This document shows positions 58,058 to 64,000 of a DNA stretch of 64,000 nt, in pieces. Made by a program: the position numbers and the translations under genes. Origin of the DNA: Rapana venosa (lineage: Eukaryota > Mollusca > Gastropoda > Neogastropoda > Muricidae); NCBI GenBank assembly GCA_028751875.1, contig CM054167.1:18336604-18400603 (forward strand), in the 5' to 3' direction. The notes beneath the pieces were generated by a model that was not told the DNA's origin, did no database searches, and was given only the letters and a program-made list of their open reading frames with translations. Within the stretch, counting starts at the first letter, position 1, and every line of letters begins with the position of its first letter.

Positions 58058-59983
58058 TTCTTTTTTATAACAGATACATCACATTCATTACATAACATTC
58101 TATGCACATTATCAAACATGGTTTTTTTCCTACATTTTTCAATTCACTTTTAAACAATATGAAATACTAGAAATCACATCATCATCATCATCAACTATTA
58201 CACCCTGTGGTGTGTAGGGCAGCAACAAAACGCTTCCACTCCTGCCTATCTTGGGCCAACCTAGTCACTGATCCCCAAGAGTGCTGCTGCATGGCCTTCA
58301 TCTCACTTTCTACAGTCCTCCTCCATGTTGCTTTTGGTCTTCCTTTCTTTCTCCTTCCTTCTGGGGTCCAGTGCAATGCTGTGTTCTTGAGATTGACTGT
58401 GGGTCTCATCGGAGGATGTGCCCAATCCACTTCCACCGTCGTCTGGTGATGATGGTTCCTGCCTTCTTGCCTGCATCTCCGTAGTAGGTCTTCATTGGAG
58501 ATCTTCTCTGAAATCACAAGAGGCTTCCTGCCTGCATCTCCGTAGTAGGTCTTCATTGGAGATCTTCTCTGAAATCACAAGAGGCTTCCTGCCTGCATCT
58601 CCGTAGTAGGCCTTCATTGGAGATCTTCTCTGAAATCACAAGAGGCTTCCTGCCTGCATCTCCGTAGTAGGTCTTCATTGGAGATCTTCTCAGAAATCAC
58701 ACAAGAGACTTTGAAACAAGGGCCACACACACACACACACGTTTTCTTCTCTCCCTCAGATACGTGGACCCCCACAAAAACCCCGCTCCTTACTTCGGCT
58801 CCGTTTTCCGAAACGTGCGCAACGGCGGGGTGGCGTGCTTGGTGGTTCCGGACACCATGCACTTTGCCCGCTCCCCTCACGTGGTGCGGCGCTGCTACGG
58901 CGCCCTCTGCATGAAGACGGAAGTACCTCAAGGAACTGGCGGTGCGCATCATCCTCGCCACCCTAGCCTCGTAAGTGGTGGGGCGTTTTGACCTTTTAAA
59001 AAAATTTTGGGGGTAAAATTTTCTTCTTTTATATCAAGGATAATGGAATAAGCACTCGTGTGCTTTTTTTTTTAACGTCCAGTCCCCGTGTGTATGTGGA
59101 TTTGTCAATTCTGTCATCTATTCCCACTGGCACACAATAATAATAATAATAATATTGGAACATATGTAGCGCTATATCTTGCAAACAGAAATGTAAGCGC
59201 ACAATGGCCTACTCTTACGAAAAGCGGAACAGGATTGAACGTGTGTGCAAGATGTTCTGCATGCGTGTTAGGGTGTGACTTCGTGGATGTTGACAACATC
59301 AGTCTTATTACGAATTTTTAAAAAAAAAACTATTTTGTTAAGTTTCTTTAAAAGCAATGTTTATTTCATTTTTTTTTTTTTTAATCTTAAATTAAGTGTT
59401 TTGCTCTAAACTATTCGGAATTGTTGGAGAGCACTGCACAGACATTTTTTCAAGTAGTGGTGGAGTCCAGGCATACAGGCTGCATGCAGGACATGTTTGT
59501 GTCATCCATGCCACCACATGACTTAGCTAGTCAACTCATATGAATGTTAGATGGGATTGTAAGGGGTGTGTATGATGTTCTGCATGTCTTTATATCTTTT
59601 GTATTTCAGGGATAATGGAATAAGGACTTTTTTTTTACATCCAGTCCCTGTGTTCATGCAATTTTGTCAACTTTGTCATCCGTCCCCACTGGCACAAATG
59701 GCCAACTCTTCCAAAAGGCGGAACAGGTTTTAAATGTGTGGACAAGATGTTCTGTGTGCCTTCACACACAGGGCCTCGGTTTATAGTCTTATCCGAAGGG
59801 CTTTTGGGGGAGTGGAGTACTGATGTTAATTCCAGGTTATATTAATAATAATAATAAATGGAATGTATATAGTGCTGTATCTTGCAGAGACAAATCAAAG
59901 TGCTTGCACTCAACTCATTCTTACACAGTCATACAACCAGTAACAATTAATTGTTCCATCAAGTCCAAATGTGCATGCACGCA

Positions 59984-60032
<49 letters not shown>

Positions 60033-63000
60033 CACACACCCTGGCATGGCGATAGAATCTCGGCTGTTGAAGGCAGGAAAAAAACTATGAGATGAAGCAG
60101 GAGAGGAAAATATTAGGTTTGAAATAAATATGTCTTGAGACTGGATTTAAAAGTGTCATAAGAGGGCTTTTGGCGGAGAGAGAGAGGGAGGTAATTCCAG
60201 ATCGATGGACCAGAAATAAAGAGCGACGGCCGATGGTAACTTTGATTTGTTTGTTTTTCCAAGATTCAGCGCTATATAAATTCCATATATTATTATTATT
60301 ATATATGCTTAACCAGCACACAATTTGACATGACAAAAATAGGATGATGAATATACATGACAATAGCAATATGGACTTGTCACTGAATCTTTCCACAAAA
60401 AAAAGTTCATATTCAAGTACTCGAAAAGTGGGGACGGGATAGCTCAGTGGTCGGAGCACTCGCTTTCCCCCAGCCAAGTTAAGCAGCGTCAAGCGTGGTT
60501 ACCAGTTGGATGGGTGACCGTTTGCGCGCCTTGGCTTCAGTACAGTTCTCCCAGCTGTCAATGGGTACCTGCCCTCTTTAGGGTCAGGGAAGGTAAAGCA
60601 GCGAGGGAGAGGAGATGGGCGCCGCCATTAATATGCTGGCCCTAGAGAAGTGAGGTCTCTGACGCCTCGCTCCCCTACGACCTTATAGGTTATGGGACTC
60701 CTTTACCTTTACCTTTTTTTACTTGAAAAGTATCAAACAAACAAACAAACAAACAAAACCCACACACAATTCCAACAACAGCAACAGCAGCAGCAGCACT
60801 GAACGGCTCTCTTGTTTCAGGGAAGCGGCGCGATGCAACAAAGGGCTGACCGTGCTGTACGCCGTCTCGCTGGAGGACTTCCTCCTGCTGGCCGTGCGTG
60901 TGGGGCGAGGGCCCAAACTGGCCGACGACATGCTGCAGCGGAGCATAGGCCAGGTCCTGCACTGCCGCATCTGCGAGGAGAGAGCCTTCTACCCTGCCGC
61001 CTTGGCCCCTGTAGGTAGGCAGTGCAGGAGGAGGGTTCGGGATTCAGGATTCAGCGTTCAGGAGGCCTTGGGGGTTCAAAGGAGCTCTCTGGTTTGATTA
61101 CCAGTCTGGCTCGTTTTTATAATTATAATGAATGTATGGAATTTATATAGCGCCGAATCTTGTAAAGCAACAAATGAAAGCACTCAGGTGACAATTAAAA
61201 TTTTTTTTTTTTTTTTTTTTATCGAGGATAATGGAATAAGCACTCATGTGGGTGCTTAAAAATTTTTTTTTACATCCAGTCCCCGTGTGTATGCTGTTTT
61301 GTAAATTTTGTTATCTGTTCCCACCGGCACACAATGGCCTACTCTTTCGAAAAGCGGGAACAGGGTTTAACATGTGCGCAAGATGTTCTGCATGCGTTCG
61401 CACACGGGGCCTCGGTTTATAGTCTCATCTGAAGGACTTTTTCCCAGTTTGACGAGAAAATCAAGCTGAATGTCAAAAGTCTTTCAGATGAGACTATAAA
61501 TTGAGGATCCCACAGCACGTAAATCCAACATCGCTCGGTCAAGAGTGCTAGATTTAGAGCGCCCCTTCCTTTTACCTAGTCACAAGTGTGGTCAGTTCTT
61601 GCTATAATTAACACCAGCTGGGATGGGATGGGATGGAATGGATAGCAGCTGAGAGCAGCTGAAAGTGGGGGACAACTGACTGCCGTGTCCTGTGCACTAA
61701 CGCACGCAGAGCATCTTACGCACACATTAAAAACCTGTTATGCTTTTTTGAGATTATTACCAGAGTTGTGATGCTGGGTTTTGTTGGCTGATTTGTTCGT
61801 ATGTATGCTTTTGTTGTTGTTTTTTCCTCAGAGGATCCATACAGCCTGATCAGCTGTGATTGTGGGGAGAAGGTTCCGGGCAAAACGGCAGTCGTCCTGG
61901 GTCCTCTGTGGTAAGTTTGTGTACTCACACGTATTCAGTAGACTTTAAACATACATGTTCAGTAGTAATGTGGTAGAGTGCATATACTCACACGTATTCA
62001 GTAGACTTTAAACATACAACAACAACATGTTCAGTAGTAATGTGGTAGTAGAGTGCATATACTCGCACATATTCAGTAGTAATGTAGAATGTATATGCAC
62101 ACATATTCAGTAGTAATGTAGAATGTATATGTACACATATTCAGTAGTAATGTAGTAGAGTGCATATACACATATTCAGTAGTAATATAGTAGAGTACAT
62201 ATACTCTCACATATTCAGTAGTAATATAGTAGAGTGCATATACTCTCACATATTCAGTACTAATATAGTAGAGTACATATACTCTCACATATTCAGTAAT
62301 AATATAGTAGAGTGCATATACTCTCACATATTCAGTAGTAATATAGTAGAGTGCATATACTCGTACTTATTCAGTAATAATATAGTAGAATACAAATACT
62401 CTCACATATTCAGTAGTAATGTAGTAGAATGCATATACTCTCACATATTCAGTAGTAATGTAGATAGCGTTATATCTTGCAAAGACAAATCAAAGCACTT
62501 GCGTTCAACCTTATCTTATACAGTCGTGCAACCAATGACAAACAATCCATAGTTTAAACAAACAGATATTTACAAACATGGTACGCTGCAGACCCAATCT
62601 ATGAAATAAAAATTTCAATAGTCAAATGTTTTTCAAAAGCACACACACACACACAGGTCATATTCTTTATGAAATGAACACCAAAAAATCCCCCGTGGGG
62701 ATGCCGGGGGCCTATCAGTATAAATAGCATCCCCACATTCTGGAAATTCTGTGCTAGAAATTTCCTCTTTTCTTTCACTCTCTTTGTTTCTGCCTCGTTC
62801 CTTTGCTTCCTGTCACCTCCTTCTTGTCTATTTTCTGCCTTCTTGGTCCATTCTCCTAGCCTTTTTTCCAGAAAGAACTTAAAAGGTAACTATTCTCTCT
62901 TGTGCCGAAGTCAGACGCGCTGGGCCTGACTTGTCAGGCGCTGAACGGCAGTGCGACGCATTTTCGTCGCTCATATAACAGACCACAATAGTTGCTGTCT

Positions 63001-63679
63001 GAGCGTTCGAAGAAGAAGAAGAAGAACACCCCAAAAAAAAGATGAACAAAAACTTGTGCGTTCTCCCTGGCAGGAAAGGCAGCATCTTCGACTACAGCTG
63101 CCTGAGCAGCCTGGCAGTCTCCGGGAGGGCGCTGGGCCTGTCTCCACCCTTCTTCGCCCTCCTCCAGCGGGTCATGGAGGACTGCTTGTGCGACTCCCCG
63201 CCGTCCCTACACTCCCTCCAGACAGGACTCCCTCCCTGCAGTTCCGCCCCTCCGGGAGTCAACAGCGAGGCACCGCAAGCGAGGCGGAGTGACAAGCGAA
63301 AACGCACGTGCGACAAGGAGAAGGAGAACGGCAATCGTGCGCGCGGTGGTAGGAAAGAACACGGTGCGGGAACAAGCTCAGACGGCGACGGCGCTGAAGG
63401 GAAGGACTCCGAAAAGAGCCGGGGTGGTTTGCCGGACAGTGGGAGTGTCGCACTTCCAGGTGCCGAACTGCAGCCTGGGAGCAAGGACGCTTCGAAGAAC
63501 GCGTCGACCGGTGGAGCAGTTGGCGGCCAATCTCGGCCGGGTGTGAAGAGGCCGGTTTCGGAGGCCGACCTCGAGGCGTCGACGCTGCCCGGCAAGAGGT
63601 CAAAGGGTACGGTCGAGCCTGCTCCGTGTTTCTTCTACAACATGCACAGCAAACGTCTGGGTACGAATCGTCTGCCCAG
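54046..63679 (+). CDS. TRMT1L: TRMT1L-type tRNA guanine-N2 dimethyltransferase (3' partial)
   Basis: Seven exons (54046-54179, 55199-55323, 56295-56538, 58760-58970, 60821-61014, 61832-61910, 63074-63679) with matching phases give about 530 residues of a Trm1-family protein. Family members dimethylate a guanine N2 in tRNA using S-adenosylmethionine. Supporting segments: GKHNPKLSVF, SGLAGLQWKKHLGDKV, FRNVRNGGVACLVVPDT, EAARCNKGLTVLYAVSLED, the CRIC...CDC metal-binding pairs and GKTAVVLGPLW. The order and residues are closer to TRMT1L than TRMT1. The N-terminal zinc-finger region of vertebrate TRMT1L is absent, so upstream exons may exist. The motif usually read DPF/YG is DPHK here, and exon 4 has a one-base frameshift. 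The gene continues past the right edge. Confidence 0.85.
54905..55150 (-). mobile_element. SINE family B 5' half in TRMT1L intron 1
   Basis: CTACTCTTCGGAAAGGCGGA, GGGCCTCGGTTTATTGTCTC and the reverse head with CATCTTAACCATTCTGCCAC. The head subtype matches the 36.8-kb copy. Confidence 0.82.
55199..55323 (+). CDS. TRMT1L: TRMT1L-like exon 2
   Basis: Acceptor TGTTTGTTTCAG, donor GCTCAGTCAG/GTACAG. Encodes RELVLATAHSFAEDHAAKQ through FFACDLIAQSG, covering the first part of the SAM-binding fold. Entry phase 2, exit phase 1. A C tract of 13-15 bases lies about 45 bp upstream. Confidence 0.82.
55545..55615. mobile_element. Repeat family D fragment, reverse
   Basis: TTTGGCCTGACCTGACTCAA and TTTCAGCTCTTTGGATGAG are the reverse of the 3' end of family D. 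Confidence 0.55.
55640..55735 (-). mobile_element. SINE family B tail
   Basis: CTTTTATATCAAGGATAATG, AATAAGCACTTATGTGCTTT and ACATCCTGTCCCCAAGTGTA. Confidence 0.82.
55926..56250 (+). mobile_element. SINE family B, full-length reference copy
   Basis: The clearest complete copy (325 bp). Head GGCAGCCTGATCGTTAGAAT with TGCTCGCAATCTGGAGATC and B box GGAGTTCAAATCC. Then ACATCACTGCCGACTCCACT, AGATGAGACTATAAACCCAG, GAATGCGCACAGAACATGTT, GGAGGCCATTGTGCGCCGG, GGGACTGGGTGTAAAAAAA and the tail TTATTCCATTATCC with an AT-rich end. It lies 45 bp before exon 3. Confidence 0.88.
56295..56538 (+). CDS. TRMT1L: TRMT1L-like exon 3
   Basis: Acceptor CCTTTGCAG, donor GATTTTGT/GTGGGT. Encodes LAGLQWKKHLGDKVHVTAVE through VLLELESFDF, continuing the Rossmann fold. 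The segment where Trm1 proteins usually have an acidic SAM-ribose residue reads TAVEQRE. Entry phase 1, exit phase 2. Confidence 0.82.
56590..57078 (+). mobile_element. RTE-type LINE remnant, internally deleted
   Basis: The 5' part (CCTTCCCGATGGTGTGTCAC) and a C-terminal reading ISQNRVRWRGVVAALCSPRN, typical of the last residues of RTE-type ORFs, lie only about 400 bp apart. The tail is TCAAGTAAGTCAAGTG. Most of the element is therefore missing. Confidence 0.68.
57140..57838 (+). mobile_element. LINE 3' ORF remnant
   Basis: Frames read KTEAMTVSRTPEKLKI, EFKYLGSIFTGDGKLDREI, KLINAIFLPSLTYQCQTWPL and, after one frameshift at about 57495, TKWFGHLTRMPPNQPALRAY and RGSPRRCWSDSVAETL. The tail is GTAAAGTAAAGTAAG. 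Located in TRMT1L intron 3. Confidence 0.88.
57955..58060. repeat. (CTAT)n, (CT)n and (AT)n microsatellites
   Basis: Compound run directly before an AT-rich stretch in intron 3. Confidence 0.95.
58178..58705 (-). mobile_element. LINE 3' ORF remnant with tandem 59-bp expansion
   Basis: The minus strand reads LKNTALHWTPEGRRKKGRPK, TWRRTVESEMKAMQQHSWG and LAQDRQEWKRFVAALHTTG, with a CATCATCATCATC (ATG) tail. It is related to the 32.8-kb copy. Upstream, the segment coding ISEKISNEDLLRRCRQE is present about four times in tandem (58484-58700). Confidence 0.88.
58484..58700. repeat. 59-bp tandem repeat, about four copies
   Basis: GTCTTCATTGGAGATCTTCT and AGGCTTCCTGCCTGCATCTC recur at intervals of about 59-60 bp with very few differences, so the expansion is recent. 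It lies 60 bp upstream of TRMT1L-like exon 4. Confidence 0.92.
58760..58970 (+). CDS. TRMT1L: TRMT1L-like exon 4, with one-base frameshift
   Basis: Acceptor CTCTCCCTCAG, donor CTAGCCTC/GTAAGT. The upstream part reads YVDPHKNPAPYFGSVFRNVR through CYGALCMKTE. The downstream part reads YLKELAVRIILATLAS in the next frame, so the exon holds one base too many at about 58919-58925 (GACGGAAGTACC). Both halves are well conserved, which points to a recent or technical indel. Phases with exons 3 and 5 agree only if the extra base is discounted. Confidence 0.82.
59025..59265 (-). mobile_element. SINE family B with nested L2 tail
   Basis: TTTTATATCAAGGATAATGG, GTCCAGTCCCCGTGTGTATG and CACTGGCACACAA, then an L2 tail, then GCACAATGGCCTACTCTTAC and AAGATGTTCTGCATGCGTG. 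The SINE was in place before the L2 insertion. Confidence 0.85.
59137..59201 (-). mobile_element. L2 3' tail nested in SINE B
   Basis: ATA triplets, then ACATATGTAGCGCTATATCT and TGCAAACAGAAATGTAAGCG. The host sequence repeats CACAAT on both sides, consistent with a target-site duplication. Confidence 0.82.
59590..59838 (-). mobile_element. SINE family B
   Basis: TTTCAGGGATAATGGAATAA, ACATCCAGTCCCTGTGTTCA, GACAAGATGTTCTGTGTGCC and TATAGTCTTATCCGAAGGGC. It runs into an L2 tail at 59840. Confidence 0.85.
59840..60232 (-). mobile_element. L2/CR1-like LINE 3' end
   Basis: ATA triplets, AGTGCTGTATCTTGCAGAGA, a CA run (59990-60028), then the coding end on the minus strand (SLFLVHRSGITSLSLSAKS frame). 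Truncated at about 60232. Confidence 0.85.
60233..60310 (+). mobile_element. L2 3' tail, opposite orientation
   Basis: AACTTTGATTTGTTTGTTTT, CAGCGCTATATAAATTCCAT and ATT triplets. It abuts the minus-strand copy head to head. Confidence 0.8.
60430..60720 (+). mobile_element. SINE family C with clear target-site duplication
   Basis: Same chimeric structure as the 19.97-kb copy, with TAGCTCAGTGG A box and GTTACCAGTTGGATGGGTGA 5S-like block. It is flanked by ACTCGAAAAGT (60419-60429) and ACTTGAAAAGT (60721-60731), an 11-base duplication with one mismatch. Located 100 bp before exon 5. Confidence 0.92.
60821..61014 (+). CDS. TRMT1L: TRMT1L-like exon 5
   Basis: Acceptor CTCTTGTTTCAG, donor CCTGTAG/GTAGGC. 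Encodes EAARCNKGLTVLYAVSLED through HCRICEERAFYPAALAPV. The CRIC pair is the first half of the Trm1 C-terminal metal site. It lies 100 bp downstream of a SINE C copy. Entry phase 2, exit phase 1. Confidence 0.86.
61110..61195 (-). mobile_element. L2 3' tail
   Basis: GAATTTATATAGCGCCGAAT and CTTGTAAAGCAACAAATGAA with a degenerate ATA tail. Confidence 0.75.
61200..61450 (-). mobile_element. SINE family B
   Basis: A T tract, ATCGAGGATAATGGAATAAG, CCAGTCCCCGTGTGTATGCT, CCCACCGGCACACAATGGCC, CGCACACGGGGCCTCGGTTT and AGTCTCATCTGAAGGAC. Confidence 0.87.
61455..61760 (+). mobile_element. SINE family B fragments, diverged
   Basis: AGTCTTTCAGATGAGACTAT near 61478 and CGCACGCAGAGCATCTTACG followed by ACACATTAAAAACCTG near 61700 are two parts of one plus-strand copy, separated by about 160 bp of other sequence. 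Confidence 0.65.
61832..61910 (+). CDS. TRMT1L: TRMT1L-like exon 6
   Basis: Acceptor TTTTTTCCTCAG, donor CTCTGTG/GTAAGT. Encodes DPYSLISCDCGEKVPGKTAV and VLGPL. CDC completes the metal-binding site. A 40-bp tandem repeat starts within 15 bp of the donor. Confidence 0.85.
61915..62462. repeat. Tandem repeat, about 38-40 bp unit, about 13 copies
   Basis: Unit CATATTCAGTAGTAATGTAG then AGTGCATATACTCTCA, with longer units at the left end. It starts directly after the donor of exon 6 and ends at an L2 tail. Confidence 0.92.
62463..62680 (-). mobile_element. L2 3' UTR segment
   Basis: TAGCGTTATATCTTGCAAAG, TCAACCTTATCTTATACAGT and ATATTTACAAACATGGTACG match the 18.4-18.6 kb copy. Confidence 0.85.
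62690..63042 (+). mobile_element. Repeat family E, most intact copy
   Basis: About 350 bp: CAGTATAAATAGCATCCCCA, GAAATTCTGTGCTAGAAATT, TTGGTCCATTCTCCTAGCC, CAGAAAGAACTTAAAAGGTA, CTTGTCAGGCGCTGAACGGC, CGACGCATTTTCGTCGCTCA and TGTCTGAGCGTTCGAAGAAG with a GAA-triplet tail. It sits 30 bp before exon 7. Confidence 0.82.
63074..63679 (+). CDS. TRMT1L: TRMT1L-like exon 7
   Basis: Acceptor CTCCCTGGCAG, donor CTGCCCAG/GTTAGT. Encodes KGSIFDYSCLSSLAVSGRA, then a long Lys/Arg/Ser-rich disordered insert (about residues 50-170 of the exon), then PAPCFFYNMHSKRLG, the family's P-F-Y-Y-N-I/M-H block. The insert appears longer than I recall for vertebrate TRMT1L. GC content is higher than in the flanks. Confidence 0.8.
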
Positions 63680-63684
63680 GTTAG

Positions 63685-63980
63685 TGCAAGCGAGTATGTC
63701 TTGTGGAAGGCAGGGGTATATGTTGGTTTGTTGGGTTTTTTGTTTTTTTTAGGTGAACTGACAAAGGGGGAGGGGAGGGGAGGGAAGGTGTGTGTTTATT
63801 TCAGGGCTGTTTCTTGTTTTTAGAGGTTGAATGACATTTTGATCTTACATTCCATATGAGGTAAGATAGCTACACAGTTTAAATCTGATCATGAAGCCGT
63901 AACAATGCCAAGTGTCAGCCCTGTGTCAATTGAGTTAGTTTGTTAACTGAAACATGTTGTTGTTGTTGTGCGTTCCCCAG
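63685..63980. other. Intron 7 of the TRMT1L-like gene, no element seen
   Basis: G-rich stretch (63766-63795), then AT-rich sequence with GTT triplets before the candidate acceptor at 63980. Confidence 0.5.
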
Positions 63981-64000
63981 CTTTACACCCTGGGGGTCAC
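63981..64000 (+). CDS. Possible start of the next TRMT1L-like exon
   Basis: TGCGTTCCCCAG at 63969-63980 is an acceptable acceptor and the phase is open (SFTPWGS), but the residues do not match the family. Cut by the window edge. Confidence 0.2.

Noticed and set aside
1..64000. A prokaryote-style operon, phage, defence island or other multigene system
   Set aside because: Spliced genes, SINEs and LINEs show a eukaryotic chromosome. The three gene loci have no evident functional link, so I see no new multigene system in this window.

Overview
This is a eukaryotic nuclear genome window. It has spliceosomal exons with GT/AG borders, kilobases of microsatellite, and many non-LTR retrotransposon and SINE remnants. 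The transposon set, the intron-rich genes and the frequent TAGGCCTA octamer suggest a mollusc, probably a gastropod. This is inference; no rRNA or mitochondrial marker is present to settle it.

Layout. 1-13.0 kb is a tandem array of about 2.2-2.8 kb units, each made of a 15-bp coding-like minisatellite, long CA/CT stretches and a conserved non-repetitive segment. It ends in a 0.95-kb expansion of the 15-bp unit that stays open on the minus strand. 13-18 kb holds several unrelated tandem repeats and one weak candidate exon. 18-34 kb is a repeat graveyard: L2/CR1-like LINEs, other LINE 3' ends, and three SINE families with nested insertions.

34.9-44.7 kb (minus strand) is a complete five-exon gene for a protein of about 385 residues that I do not recognise. 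46.65-46.94 kb (minus) is a probable first exon of a second unrecognised gene, with CCAAT-box and CRE-like sites upstream. 54.0 kb to the right edge (plus) carries seven exons of a TRMT1L-type tRNA (guanine-N2) dimethyltransferase whose 3' end lies outside the window. Its introns hold LINE, SINE and tandem repeats. One of its exons carries a single-base frameshift, and the Trm1 DPF/YG motif reads DPHK.

The three gene loci show no functional link to one another. The rest of the window is repeats or sequence in which I see nothing. Single-base indels at several places, densest in the first 4.5 kb, suggest that assembly errors should be excluded before any break is read as real.
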